A stretch of DNA of 64,000 nucleotides from Gonatopus flavifemur (taxonomy: Eukaryota; Arthropoda; Insecta; Hymenoptera; Dryinidae), in contig JAFFJZ010000001.1 in the NCBI GenBank assembly GCA_018340375.1, positions 44,818,001 through 44,882,000 on the forward strand, written 5' to 3'. Made by a program: the position numbers and the translations under genes. Every line of letters begins with the position of its first letter. Position 1 is the stretch's first letter. Of the stretch, positions 19,949 to 31,650 are shown piece after piece. Under the pieces are notes generated by a model. That model had not been told where the DNA came from and searched no databases. It worked only from the letters and a program-made list of their open reading frames with translations.

Positions 19949-20499
19949 CAAGTTGGATAGATTATATTTGAGGAGCGTATTCTGCAGTCGAAACGCGATA
20001 ATTTCCCGTTGGGAGACATTTTTTTTGAGGCTTAGTTTTGAGATATGAGCATTTTTAGATTTTTCTTCAAATCCAAATCACTCAAGACCACTGTATGCTA
20101 CATACTTGAGCTTGACACCATTCGTTAAGTTGGAAAACGGCGGATTTCTGAAAGAAAAATTCAACTATCCTATCCTTATTTGTTTCGGAGCTACAGCGAT
20201 TCAAAGTTGCTGAATGCTGATTGGCTAGAAGCCCAAAAATTTCAAATCGCTGTAGCTCCGAAACAAATAATGATAGGATAATTGAATTTTTTTCTCAGAG
20301 ATCCGCCGTTTTCCAACTTAGCCAATGGTGTCAAGCTCAAGTATGTAGCACACAGTGTTATTGAGTGATATGGATTTGAAAAAAAATCTAAAAATGCTCA
20401 TATCTCAAAAACTAAGCCTCAAAAAAAATTTTGCCAAATAGAAAAGTTGTTGCATTCTTGCTGCAGAATACGCTCCTCAAATATAATCTATCCGACTTG
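19949..20499. mobile_element. 551-bp long-arm palindrome (MITE-B)
   Basis: The left arm begins 'caagttggatagattatatt' (19949) and the right arm ends with its near-complement at 20499. The arms of about 240 bp pair with roughly 90 percent identity by eye. 'ctgtagctccgaaacaaata' near 20252 opposes 'tatttgtttcggagctacag' near 20185. Fragments of the same family appear at 52965-53015 and, less clearly, at 26880-27000. No coding potential. Confidence 0.8.
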
Positions 20500-20978
20500 T
20501 ATACTTGAGAATTATCTTCATACTATACATTAAACTCCTCTTTGCTTTGATGATAAATTTACAACTAATCTTCAAAGCCGTCGTTCATTATTAAGAAAAA
20601 TTTTATCCTATCGGTACATTGATTACTGAAATTATAAGTGTGATTGATCGAATTTGTGATAATCATAATATATACTTCAGATCGCTCAACAAAAGTGATT
20701 TCCTTGAAAGTTTAGATAATGTTTTCAAAGGTCAATAGCGTGAGAATTAGGATATAGTTGATTTGATCATTCATAATTTGAAAAATATTAAATAGAGCGA
20801 TAATCAAAGTTGAATAATCAGTTCCGATCAGATGGAAAAACTTCTTAATTTGCATGGTTTCAGAGGGTTTTATTATCCAGCGGAGTGTAAAAATCATGTT
20901 TGATTCAACGAAGAATTTTCAAACTGGTTTGTATACGTTTAATAATTATACTCTGACAGTGATTAACGCACGTTTACA
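20500..20978. other. No gene seen
   Basis: AT-rich, no supported exon or repeat. Confidence 0.4.
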
Positions 20979-21543
20979 CACTGAGAGAAATTCATAGTTA
21001 AATTTCCAATGGAATTATACGAGTGGTGGAACATACTGACTTCTAATGAAACCCACTATAATATAATGGAATTTACTATGGCATAACAATAGAAACCTGA
21101 TCAAAGAGTGACAGCAAAGAAGAGTATTTTCCTGCCTTTCTTCTGGGACCGCGGGTTTCAGGTTAGAATGCATTCTAAAACATAATCCATGTTGATCATT
21201 CGCGAGGGTTGACAATTTTCTGGTGAGCATCACACAGGTTTTACAAGTAAAGTAGTATCAAATTTTGATCAAGATTTTATAAAAATCAAGAATCTATCGA
21301 TTCCGTCGATTTCTTCATCTCCAAAATCAATGTTATGCTCACCGGGGAATGGTATTTCCTTGCAAATAATCGACATAAGGTATTTTTCAGAATGCAATTC
21401 AACCCGAAACTTGCGGTCCCAAAAAAACAGGCGGATTTTGCGGTCACTCTTTACAATGTATTATAGTCAATTTTATTTGAAGTCAGTATGTTCCCCCATT
21501 CCTATAATTCCATAGTGAATTCAACTATAAATTCCTCTCAGTG
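20979..21543. mobile_element. 565-bp CACTGAGAG-ended long palindrome
   Basis: The ends are 'cactgagagaaattcatagt' and its mirror 'ctataaattcctctcagtg'. The arms of about 240 bp pair with mismatches ('gtgacagcaaagaagagtat' is lost in part on the right). The centre is 'gtgagcatcacac...gttatgctcac'. Mirror-image short frames on both strands result from the palindrome. Confidence 0.7.
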
Positions 21544-21839
21544 CAGTATAATTGGTAACTATACAACCAGATTTTCAAGGTATTGAAAAGATAACTAAGG
21601 AGGATCTGGTTGAGATTTCTGAAAAGCTTTGAACTGAGACCTCTTGAAAATTCTCGTTAAAAAATCTCTTTAAAATCGAATATGAAGTATTACACTTCTT
21701 CCATAGTTTTTCAAGATCTTCTTTTGACGCTCCTTCAGGAGCCTTTCAAAAATCGCTCATGGTGTTTGATTCATTCTTTAAACACAGCGAGTGGGCAGAA
21801 TATTCCTTCGTGTTAAACTCCATACAGGAAACTTACGTG

Positions 21840-21990
21840 TGAATTATATAAAAATTATATACAATTCTTCATTGAAGATTTACTTTACACGAGAGTAGAT
21901 ATTTTTTCACTCAGTTCATAAACAATTCGTGTGGACTATATATCAATATATATATATATTCAAATTAAATTTTATATATTCTATATAGAA
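21840..21990. repeat. TATATAATT-rich repeat with AT microsatellite
   Basis: 'aattatataaaaattatata' is followed by 'tttttcactcagttc' and then a TA-dinucleotide run near 21945-21960. The same combination (a tatata-rich core next to a 'ttcactcag' or 'ccattcgag' end) recurs at 24410-24490, 44000-44080, 47970-48060 and 61030-61128. Confidence 0.45.
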
Positions 21991-22032
21991 AGTAACGTGA
22001 CTGACGATTGAAGTACAGTATTCTTGAAACTA

Positions 22033-22380
22033 CACTGAGAAAAATGTGTTTTGTAGAACTAGCAATAAGAGCATTGCTGACATTTTATTCTTGAATATAC
22101 AATAATTCTTGTTCTTATAGCAATATATAGTTTTCTTATTAACAATAAAATTGTCAATTCAGCAATTTTATCGCTGGTTGATATGTGACAATTCAGCATT
22201 GTCATATGTCAACCTACAATAAAAATCCTAAGAATATGACCGTTAACATTGCTGAATTGACAATTCTATTATTAACAAGAGAACATGTATTGCTATAAGA
22301 ACAAAAATTATTGTATTTCCAACAATAAAATGCCAACAATTCTGTGATTGCTAGTTCTACGAAACACATTTTTCTCAGTG
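22033..22380. mobile_element. 348-bp CACTGAGAAAAA-ended foldback, TA flanks
   Basis: The ends 'cactgagaaaaatgtgtttt' and 'aaacacatttttctcagtg' sit between TA dinucleotides (22031-22032, 22381-22382). The arms of about 160 bp pair closely, and the interior repeats 'gctgaattgacaatt'-type words around 'aacaat'. TA flanks suggest a Tc1/mariner-type non-autonomous element. Confidence 0.8.
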
Positions 22381-22399
22381 TAATAATACTCTCACTATA

Positions 22400-22880
22400 C
22401 GGATGATGATTGTTAGCTCTGGAAACATCGTTCTACGGCATCAACAGAAATGTTCGAGGGATGATGATCCCCTGCATCGTAGTTGAAACAGCATGTTCGG
22501 ATGACGTTGTGCGTGGCAGTGCGAAGAGACTGGATGCGGAGACCTTCGAAAATAAGCATCCCCCTCCAAGATTTTCACGGCCATCATCGTATCGATTCGA
22601 CGAGAGTTAACCCAAAAAGAATACCAGTAGTCGCGTGATGAGGTACGTAAAGAGGGTGAGTGGGGACAAGGGTGATAGATGGCGTGGTCGACAATTCTAG
22701 TACAGGCCGGCGTTAAAAATTGTATAGTTGTACCACGTGTCATCTCGAACCGATAAAACTGAGTACATAGGATTATGTAGATTCCCTCCTTGTGTCAGAT
22801 CTGAAATTTTCCGCGCGTGTCTCATACTCCTGTTGGATAACTCTGTATTGACAGCGAATCGATCGTTCGATAATTTCACG
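22400..22880. other. CpG- and GC-richer island of unknown role
   Basis: This stretch stands out from its AT-rich surroundings by many CpG steps and non-repetitive sequence ('gcgtggtcgac', 'ttccgcgcgtg', 'atcgatcgttcg'). Open frames cover both strands (plus 22410-22610, minus 22441-22743) and several donor-like sites occur (gag|gtacgt near 22642). It could be a promoter or 5' exon, but I cannot assign a product or strand. Confidence 0.3.
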
Positions 22881-23849
22881 TTTGCTTCCTCGTGCTTGAT
22901 GGATTTTTAATACCGGGAACAGAAGTGATTTATCCAAGTGTGTTGTCTACTGAATATTCAAACATTCGACTATTCGATTACAATTTCGTGTGTTGTGGTA
23001 TTCTCATGCATTTGGAAGTTTGATGCGTAACGTTTCGAAAGGGATTCGAGTTTGGAAAACAATCAATTGAAAGATAAAAGTTACTACCAGAAGATATTTA
23101 GGGATGTCTTCTTCTATCCGTTTGACTACGGGTAAGGAAATTACTGATCATTTGGTTTGACTGTAACTACCTTTGTTCTTGATTTAGACATCAAATGAAT
23201 TTGAAGTTATAGGCGCATGCTCGTGGTATTCATTCACGTGCTTGGGTTTACGATGATGCACTAGTAATGAACAGTATGGTGGGTCAAAAAAGTATTTCCC
23301 CATATGAATTTTTACACGATTGTATGGGAATTGCTGTTTAATGGGGAGGTTTATAATTTCATCGGTCACATGAGACACGACGTGACAAGTCACTGCATAA
23401 TTTCTTCGTTTTTTTCTGAATTTTCATCATTTTGAAAGTTGAATAATCGTTCGGAAAGAAATTTATGTGGATAGCTGAGGTTCAGACGAAAAATTTAATA
23501 CCAGATTTATGACAAATCTCAATATGTTGCTGAAGTTTGAATTATTTATAGAAACGAAAATTCAAACCCACAAAATGTGATGACAGATCGTTGGTCAACT
23601 TTTCAAATTAACTTTTTGAAACTGAAATCATCGTTTAAAGAAAGTACTGAAAAATTTTGGATCTTCAATAGTTGAGTATTTTGTTATTCGATCACTAATT
23701 CGTTTCAATAAACGATTCAAACTTTAGAAACATTTGTTATCATAAGAATGTCAATTATTCAAAAACGTGACTTGTTGCGTTTTATCATGTAACCGACGAT
23801 TTATACGTAACTTTGTGTTGAAAAATAATTGTATGAAATGTATGTGAAA
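22881..23849. other. No gene seen
   Basis: AT-rich DNA without a supported exon or notable repeat. Confidence 0.4.
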
Positions 23850-24830
23850 ATGTGTTTATAATTTGTTATTGACTATATATATTTTGAATAAAATTTGTAT
23901 ACAAATTATATGATATTATTTTTCAAGAAAGGATCTTGTATAATTTTTATAAAATTTATATATAAATTTCCCAGATCCAATTTCACGCGGAGAAATAACA
24001 GTTCCACGTGGTTTTTATTTTTTTGGTCCACCATTCTAAGAGTTCTAGTCTAAAATAACCTGATAACATTCGAGATTTTCTATGCCTACCCAAATAATTC
24101 CAGACTTGATAATGAACGGAATTATGTGTATGTGCAGTTCTGATGATGATCAGCGATATTCAATCGAGGATGGGGAATAGATTTTATAGATTCCTGTCAA
24201 ATTTCGATAGAAACTGAACAAATATTTCATACAAACCTATCTACATCGTAAATATCTCCCATCCCTATATTTGACGGTACCGATATTTTCCAACCAATTT
24301 ATACGAAGTTTCGATCGATATTCTATAAAATTTCATATAAACTCGGGGAATTTTCTACAAAAATATTGATATTCATTGTCAAGTATCGCCGATGCACCAA
24401 TGGAAAAGTTTGCGAACATTCATATAATTATAGATAACTTATATACAAAATATATTGAATAAATTATATATAATTTTAGAAATGTTCCCACTCGAGTAAC
24501 CATCTAACAGAGCGATGTATACATTTTGTTACTCAGGCAGAAATCATGTATAAAACATTATATGTTCAATATATGTTGTCAATGGTAAACATTCTGAATG
24601 AAGTGTTATAAATATCCCATGTGACAAGATTGTTTAAATTATATTCAATTTATATATAATCTGTATATAAACTGGATTCTATTATATATAAATTAGATAC
24701 AATTTTGACAAATTTTGTACATGGGTTGTCACAGATTCTTCCCATATGAGCGCTGTTGCGAAAGATCGATCCTTTATTTATATAAAAAAGCAATCAAATT
24801 TGTATTGAAATCTATAAAATTTATATATTT
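23850..24830. repeat. Cluster of TATATAA- and CGATATT-word repeats
   Basis: Three tatata-rich segments (23870-23975, 24415-24490, 24630-24720) flank a stretch (24150-24395) with 'agcgatattc', 'gtaccgatattttc', 'gatcgatattctat' and 'aagtatcgccgatg'. Similar CGATATT stretches lie at 31963-32098 and 33157-33293. The boundaries are not sharp. Confidence 0.4.
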
Positions 24831-25184
24831 ACTATATAAAAAAAGATCGATCTCTCTCAAAGACCCCATCCCTATTGGAGGGAATAGTTCATTGAAATTA
24901 TCATCACAGCAACGTGCACCCACAGAAACGTTTTCTTATTGTAACAAAGATTTCATTATTATGGGAGATTTTTTTCTCAACATAGGGACAATCCTAATTT
25001 GTCTTCTGATAAGAGAACAATTCTCTCGCCTGAAGTAAAATTTGATAATCTTGGCGTTGGAATATTGAATCTTGGATCAAGAAAAACAGTCTTGGGATCA
25101 CCATAAGCATTTTTCAAATAAGACTTAGTGATTTTCTTGATGCAATGAAGTTTTCATTGAAGGTAATGAAATCTTCCTTTTTAC

Positions 25185-25357
25185 CCAGTGAACATTTTGT
25201 ACGTTGCGACATCTTTTAGACAAGCTTTAAATGTCCTATGTAAGACTTTTAAATAAGTTTCAGATCAATTCTGGTTTCAAACTCGTCTGAAAGATATCTA
25301 AAAGTGTCGTACAAGACATTTAAAACCAAGATATCGCAAGACACAAATGTCCAATGG
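25185..25357. repeat. Foldback with AAATGTC/AAGACATT words
   Basis: 'ccagtgaacattttgtacg' (25185) is mirrored by 'gacacaaatgtccaatgg' (to 25357). 'gtaagacttttaaat' and 'gtacaagacatttaaa' repeat inside. It belongs to the word-iterated class. Confidence 0.55.
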
Positions 25358-26830
25358 TCACAAGAATTGATTTTTTTCAAATAAAATATTGGTGTATCGC
25401 TTGGGACGGTATCTGGCACACAGTACACTGCTTTATTTGATTATCACATCATTACATTCACTGTTGTAAAGTTGATAATTACTATTCCATTTTACAACAC
25501 GATACATTGGAATCAATTCTGAAAACTCTATCACCCTGTTATCAATCAAGGGAAGGGGAACGTATCGTTAAGCGCCGCCTTTAAGAATATTCATCTAGTT
25601 TCAGCATAACAACATTATGAACATTTTTCTTACCACAAGAAGCGATGGTTCGCACAATGAATAAAGATTTGCACGTTAAACAAAAGTCATTAATCAAAAT
25701 TTTTTGTACTAACAATCCATAATATGATTACTTTTAAACAAAACCGCTTTTCAGTCGAACACTATTTATTTCAGGAGAAGAAAATCGATATCCAGAATAA
25801 AATTATGGTAACAATAAAAAAATCATTCCTGTGAGTGTGGATTGATAAATTTGTACATCTGCAGACATACGCGTACAAATTCTTACTTCATTTGGATGTA
25901 ATCATTTCGCTACTAAAAACACGAAGAACATGCAAGTTCGTGGATGTAGAACAGCAAAATTGGTTCTCCTGGATTCTGTAGAAGATAGAACAATTTTTCC
26001 ACTTCAGTGATTATTTATGATTTTTGACGGTACGATGGAATGAATTCACATATTTCAGTTGGTTTGTAAATTCCACATGATCGCCAAATGATGTTCCCTT
26101 TGGAGATCTTTGATCACACATTGCAGGCTAACAATTTCTCAATTAATAATCCTCGGTACTTATCGAATATCAATTATGAATGGATTTGAAACTTTCAAAG
26201 CGAGCGTTTAGCAAAAGGCAAAGGGATACTCGAAATACATCATTAACACCGCAAAATCCCATGCAAAAGTTGTCGTCACATACGATAATATTGAACCTCA
26301 AACAGTAAAATTCAAATTGATCATATCGTGTCATACAAAAAGGTGGAGTCCCGTGTGGAAATTAAATTTTTACTTCAACGCAGAAAACATAGAAAGCTTT
26401 TGTACGAATTTTGTAGCTTTACACTCAAATAGATGGGACGCACCGAATATACGGCCCATCCCTAAATAAATACTATACAGAATTAAACTTTGATAGGGAT
26501 TATTTCAGATTTTGTCGACCAGAGGTTGTGGGAAAGAAGGCAATGGTCTGGTGAATGTTCCAGGCAGTACCCAGGATTATTTTAACATCAATGAAATGTT
26601 AGAAGTGATTTGAGTCAAACGCTTTGTGTCTCTTAAGAGATTTTTCGATTGTAGAAAATCACGAAGTTCCAAATTGTAGAGGTCTCGAGATGCAAACCTG
26701 TTGATATATCTTGCATCTGAAGAATGTCTTGAGACACGTTTGAGGTACAAGTAATGTTAATGAAATCTTTTAGATAAGTTTTAGACAAGAATTGGTCAAA
26801 AGCTTTTATTTTATCCTCCATTTAGAGAAG
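25358..26830. other. No gene seen; remnant 'cccgtgtggaaattaa' at 26349
   Basis: Mostly unique AT-rich sequence. The short motif near 26349 matches the ends of the 29898-30154 element. No supported exon. Confidence 0.4.
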
Positions 26831-26832
26831 TT

Positions 26833-27010
26833 GTAGATGTCTGAAAAAGTACCTTCACATTTCTTCAAATATTGGGGACAAACTATCAACTGTAGAGCAA
26901 AGCGGGTTTCGGATTCGTATTCTGCAGACTTCGGCGATGGGTTTATAAAAAAACATTGCTCTACGATGTTTTGAAGCCGAGATATGAGCGATTAAAAAAC
27001 ACGTGGGTCA
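26833..27010. repeat. Fragment distantly related to MITE-B
   Basis: 'cgtattctgcag' and 'gttttgaagccgagatatgagcg' in pieces resemble the 'gtattctgcag' and 'gttttgagatatgagc' portions of the palindrome at 19949, in the same order. 'gtagagcaaagc' pairs with 'attgctctac', forming its own foldback. Confidence 0.4.
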
Positions 27011-27363
27011 AACTGATCCAGTGTATCCCATGTGTGAGGGAACTATAAGTGTATCCCCAGAGGGTTAAAAAGGACATGTGCAAGACATTCAAAATCTATC
27101 CAAAAGATACCGTATGACACAGAATGTTTACTAAGCATCGGTGACAGTGTTGCATAGCCATAATCGATCGACATCTGACCAAGTTGTTTGTAAAGTTTTT
27201 GAATTTCTCTTAAGATTCTTTGGAAATATTTTCAAAATGTTTCAGAAAATATGTGTTTTTAAAATATATTCGTGAGTCACATGTGTATACACTATAACTT
27301 ATTTCTCCTAAATTGGAACTTTCTTCAACCGCATAAAAGGTTTCAGTTTCCCTTAGAAATCTA

Positions 27364-27649
27364 CCCACACAGCACATTCGGTCTTCAAGATATCTTGAGG
27401 AATTGTGCAGAAAAGTTTAAGAAGTCTTATGCAACATGAAAAGATAACCTTAAGATGTCTAAAACAGTTCTTGCTTCTAAAAGACATCTGAAAGATATCT
27501 AAGTAGAAGATCTAAAACTTTTCTTCCGAGATTATATCTTTTAGACATCTTATAAAAATCTTTTAGAAGTAAAAAGATATCTTTCCATGTTGCATGAGAC
27601 TTCTTAGATTTAGCTTAAGATATCTTTTAGAACTGAAATGCTGTGTGAG
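27364..27649. mobile_element. CCCACACAGCA-ended foldback with AAGATATCT words
   Basis: The ends 'cccacacagcacattc' and 'gaaatgctgtgtgag' are flanked by TA (27362-27363, 27650-27651). The interior is 'aagatatctt', 'taagatgtct', 'ttttagacatctt' and mirrors, so nearly the whole 286 bp folds on itself. Its AGATGTCT words resemble those at 1727-1861. Confidence 0.75.
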
Positions 27650-28033
27650 TAGCTACTCCAACTAATAGAAATTTAGATTGAACCCTTGTTGAAATTTCTT
27701 TTCCTTTCTGCTCAGCAGAACATCAATTACGAACGATCAATCTACAAATGACGGGAATCCAAAGAGCGAATTGAGAGAAATTTTCAGTCATAATAACAAC
27801 AGAAGCTGCAAGTTATTGAATCGCAATTACAAGTGCAGCATTGCAGTTATTTTCGTGATGAAACGGAATTAACCTCACGATGTATTGTGATTCGGTGATA
27901 AGTGTTGTCAAATTGCATTTGACATGACATCATTACTGGAATTTGGTTGCTGTTTTGATATTAAAAATTTCTCAATGCAAGAAAATTGACGTGACATGAT
28001 TGAAAGTGATTCGTCAGATCCGAATTAAAGTAA

Positions 28034-28270
28034 ATGATAATGGTTCATGAAAAATCTATTTACATCATGAAGTATGAACATTTATTCGGATTAAGATTTT
28101 CTGAATCATGGCGTGACTCGGCTATTGATCGGGAAAGAAGACGTATTCGTGAGATACAAAAAAATAAAAACTTAATTCCGATTCGTTCTAGAACATTCTA
28201 CAGTCCCAATATCGATCAACACGACATTCTGATGACCGTGAAATCATGGGTCTTTTCATTAACATCGTAG
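28034..28270 (+). CDS. Weak candidate exon, 78 codons, unknown product
   Basis: A plus-strand frame starting at ATG 28034 codes for a hydrophilic, Arg/Glu-rich segment (SWRDSAIDRERRRIREIQKN) that is more protein-like than most frames in this window. It is outside the obvious repeats. No domain is recognised and the flanking splice sites are not clear. It may be a chance frame. Confidence 0.22.
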   Translation: MIMVHEKSIYIMKYEHLFGLRFSESWRDSAIDRERRRIREIQKNKNLIPIRSRTFYSPNIDQHDILMTVKSWVFSLTS

Positions 28271-28851
28271 TGAGAGTAAATCTGTTTCAGGAAGATTCGT
28301 TGGAGTTTTTGAATGTTCAATTATATGTTTGTTGGCATGTATAATACATGCTTATCTATCAACGCGTATAGAATATTTTCACATGTTTGATTGTTCTATA
28401 AATATCCAAATATCTCAATGTCCTTGGGCTGCTTGAGCTCATTTAAATTTCATCATTGTCGATATAAGTTAATTAAATGATAATGAAATCAAATAGAATA
28501 ATTTTATTCTTCATTATGTTAAAAATAAATTGTGGAAGTAGGTCTTTTTTTGTCATTTTTTACACATAAAATTCACCAGTTGTATATAAAAATTATACAT
28601 ATTAGAAAGAATAGAGAAATCAAAAAATAAATAAGTCAATTAATTTACCAATTAATTTTTATCATTAAAAAATTATAAAAATTGAGCTAATCTGAGAAAT
28701 TTGATATTGTTTTCACATTTGGCTCACTGAAACCACTCGGAATTAATTCTCAAAGAAGAACGAAGTTTTTTTTATCGCGGTCCTGAGTAATTCATGATTT
28801 CAAGAGTCCATTGATAATTCAACCAAGTGTTTCTGACAATTTTGTCTATTG
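28271..28851. other. No gene seen
   Basis: Very AT-rich sequence without supported features. Confidence 0.4.
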
Positions 28852-29778
28852 GGGTGAACAAAAAAAACTAACCTATTGAATTTATGGATTGAAATGGATA
28901 TATGTGACCTGGCCTACGAAAAGGGGGCTTAGGTGTGAAAAAATCATTTTAATGGCACAAACGAGAAGTTTCTAACTGGTAGGGAAGTTTGCTAAAAATG
29001 TACAAAAGGAAGAGCAGAAATGATTGAAAATGAAAAAAATTTGGAGATTCAATTATAAAATAATAGACATCATTTGATATGTTAAAAAATTTTATTTCAA
29101 GGCAAAACCACGTCATGTGTTCTAGGATTGTATGTCCTAGAACGGAGTGGGATGCGGTGGGATGCAGGGAGAAGCGAGCAACTAAAGCGAAACTGATAAA
29201 ATGACTTGTTTATCTTCAACAGCTGTTTTCTCGAAAACTTGTTTTCACACCTAAGCTCCCTTTTCGTAGACCAGGTCACATATATACCAAGAAAAAGATT
29301 CCCCCGTTTGGCAGAAATTTTAACTCAATTTCAAAAGGTATCGGTAGGCATTTGAAATTTCCCATTTCATTAACACGTACATCGAGTGTTTTCCATTGAA
29401 GATGCTATAATTTTTGAACCATTTGAGATGAAAATGTTTTCTAGGCAGATTTTTGTGAAGCATTGAATTCTCCACAAAATCATATCTGACTTGACTTTTT
29501 TTTGATAAAAAATTTGTGTTTTTATGGGCCATGAAAGTGCCAAATTTTTGACTCTAAAAAATCCATTCTGGGATGATTTTTTTAGAGAATTCAACGCCCT
29601 ACAAGAGTCTGCCTGGGAAAAATTTTATTTCAATCCGTTCAAAAGTTATAGCATTTTCAACGCAAAAAATGTTTTCACGTGTTATTCAAATGGAAAATTT
29701 CAAATGGGGAATTTTTTCCTCGGTATATGGATCCATTTCAACCGATAAATACGATGGGTTAGTTTTTTTGGCTCACCC
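28852..29778. mobile_element. 927-bp nested double palindrome, GGGTGA ends
   Basis: The outer arms begin 'gggtgaacaaaaaaaactaa' and end 'ttagtttttttggctcaccc'. Inside, one foldback (about 28906-29287, 'gtgacctggcctacgaaaag' opposite 'cgtagaccaggtcac') lies next to a second (about 29310-29715), whose arms carry the homologous frames on opposite strands (minus 29320-29532, plus 29524-29748). The peptides share FKNYSIFNxK and similar, but are a product of mirror symmetry rather than proof of a gene. Confidence 0.7.
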
Positions 29779-29897
29779 TAGTGACTATGTACTCAATGAA
29801 ACATGAAGAGAACATCCATCATCATAAATATCCAAAATGGTGCTTGACAGTGTATTATGTGGACACGAATACAATGTTCATAGAATATCCGAGGGAC

Positions 29898-30154
29898 ATC
29901 CCGCGTGGAAATCAATTTTGGGCATCTTAAGGTAGGCCTTGGCCCCGTAGGGGTATATCTTAGGCATCCGGTACAAGGTTGCCCACCCACGGCCCATATA
30001 GGCCCCAAATTGGCTACCATCGTTCAGCCTGGATATTCGATACCATTATGGGGCCTAGATTGAAATGCGCAGCATTCCAAGTTGGAGTCACTTTTTAAGT
30101 AGGGATTATAAACCTGGCCCAGGTCTGAGTCCGGGAGGAATTTCCACACGGGAT
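29898..30154. mobile_element. ATCCCGYGTGGAAAT-ended foldback
   Basis: 'atcccgcgtggaaatcaatt' (29898) is mirrored by 'gaggaatttccacacgggat' (to 30154). The interior is unusually GC-rich ('ggccttggccccgtagggg', 'cccacggcccatataggcc') with 'ggcc' words in both directions. Solo ends occur at 19279 and 26349. Confidence 0.6.
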
Positions 30155-30329
30155 CCTTGTGCTATATGGGTCTGTTGCATGACTGCAGCGTAGAATACTC
30201 TAAGGATATTCTGATAAAATGTGAAAAATAAAAATACATACAGTATTCCAACACCATATCTAAGGAGTATCAATAGAACTATTGAGTCGAGCCTGTAAAG
30301 CGCACGGATAGCCAAGATGTTTGATGAAT

Positions 30330-30500
30330 CTTATACCAAGATGTGCTGTATGGAGAGTATTCTGAATATCCGTGTCATATCCATAGAAGTTTCCCATAAC
30401 ATCAGACATTCTCTATAGAGCATCTCACGAACACCTTCACAATATTTTCCTTTTGTATATGTTAGCAGAATATTCTCACGATATTCATAGAACATCCTTG
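30330..30500. repeat. GAATATTC / ATAGAA word tract next to 'gtgctgtatgg'
   Basis: 'ccaagatgtgctgtatggag' starts a run of 'gagtattctgaatatcc', 'agcagaatattctcacgata', 'ttcatagaacatcc'. It resembles the tract at 838-1005 and the ends of the CCCA family. No clean right end is seen. Confidence 0.4.
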
Positions 30501-30730
30501 AACTCCATGGACAGTTTTATCCCAATATTAAAATAAATACATATAATTCATTGACCGACAAATCTGTTCACAAGCATGAAAAACACTTTAGGTTATACAC
30601 ATTTTTCTAGAATGTTCTAAAAATAATTCAAACCCGAATGAGAAAGGTTCCCAATGATTTCCTGTGTCATTATTCTGCGGTCTTGTGATAAATTTTGTTC
30701 GTTATAGACGTTTTTCTTTTGATTAAGGAG

Positions 30731-31380
30731 GGGAATACATGTAAACGTACCGTTTTTCAATAACTCATTACGAAAAATTGGCTGAGGATCCATTAATGAA
30801 ATAACGCGGATCTTGAAATCTACGTTTCAAACTATCTTTATGATTAGGTTGAGACAAAAACATTTCAGAATAGCCGAGCTACAACTGCTAGAAGTTGGTC
30901 CCTCGTTTTTGCGCCGTGCAGCCCACAGACCTCAATTTTTTTCTAAAATCTAAAAACCAAAATTCTATCGTTGGAATATGTGAAAACGCACAATTCGAAA
31001 AACAAAAGTTAAAACAAACGAAAATGGAAAATTGAAAATTCAGAAGCGTTTTGAAAAAAACGCACTTTTGTTTTTAATCTAAAGATTGGAAAAGCAATGT
31101 AAATAAATTTCATTTTTTGTTTTTCTTTCCGTCAAGTTGTGCGTTTTACTCTACTTCAACGATAGAATTTTAGTTTTTTGATTTTAGATAAAAATTGGGA
31201 CCTGTGAGCTGCACGGCGCAAAAGCGAGGTGCCAACTCGTAGCTCCGCCATTTTGAAATATTCTTGCCTCAAAAAAATTGTAAAGATAGTTTTGAACGTA
31301 TATTTTAAGGTGTGCTTGATTTCATTATTTTATCTTCAACCAATCAATTGTAATAAATTCTCAAAAAAAGGTACATTTCC
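30731..31380. mobile_element. 650-bp imperfect long palindrome
   Basis: The left side 'acgtttcaaactatcttta', 'cgctgtgcag'-type and 'cctcgtttttgcgccgtgca' segments pair with 'tgcacggcgcaaaagcgagg' and 'taaagatagttttgaacgt' on the right. The pairing extends outward to about 30731 and 31380 with more mismatches. No coding potential. Confidence 0.6.
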
Positions 31381-31650
31381 CACTGAGCATTTCCGTTAGA
31401 ATCTCGTATTAATATTGCAGCAATATTGATGCGATCTTGGAAGTACTTGTTTTTCAATTTACAAGTGCAATATTACAAAAGTAACTCACAGAAATATTGT
31501 TGGAATATCATTTGACAACGTAACATCGCTGTAATTTACTTGTAATTGAATTCTGTAATATTACTGTTGTAATCCTCATGACAGGTACTTTCAAGATCGC
31601 ATCAATATCGCTGCAATATGATGGCAAGGTTCTAACAGAAATGCTCAGTG
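31381..31650. mobile_element. CACTGAGCATTTC-ended foldback with GCAATATTG words
   Basis: The ends 'cactgagcatttccgttaga' and 'tctaacagaaatgctcagtg' are near-perfect inverted repeats. The interior repeats 'tattgcagcaatattgatgc', 'gatcttggaagtac' and their mirrors. It abuts the preceding palindrome directly. Confidence 0.75.
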
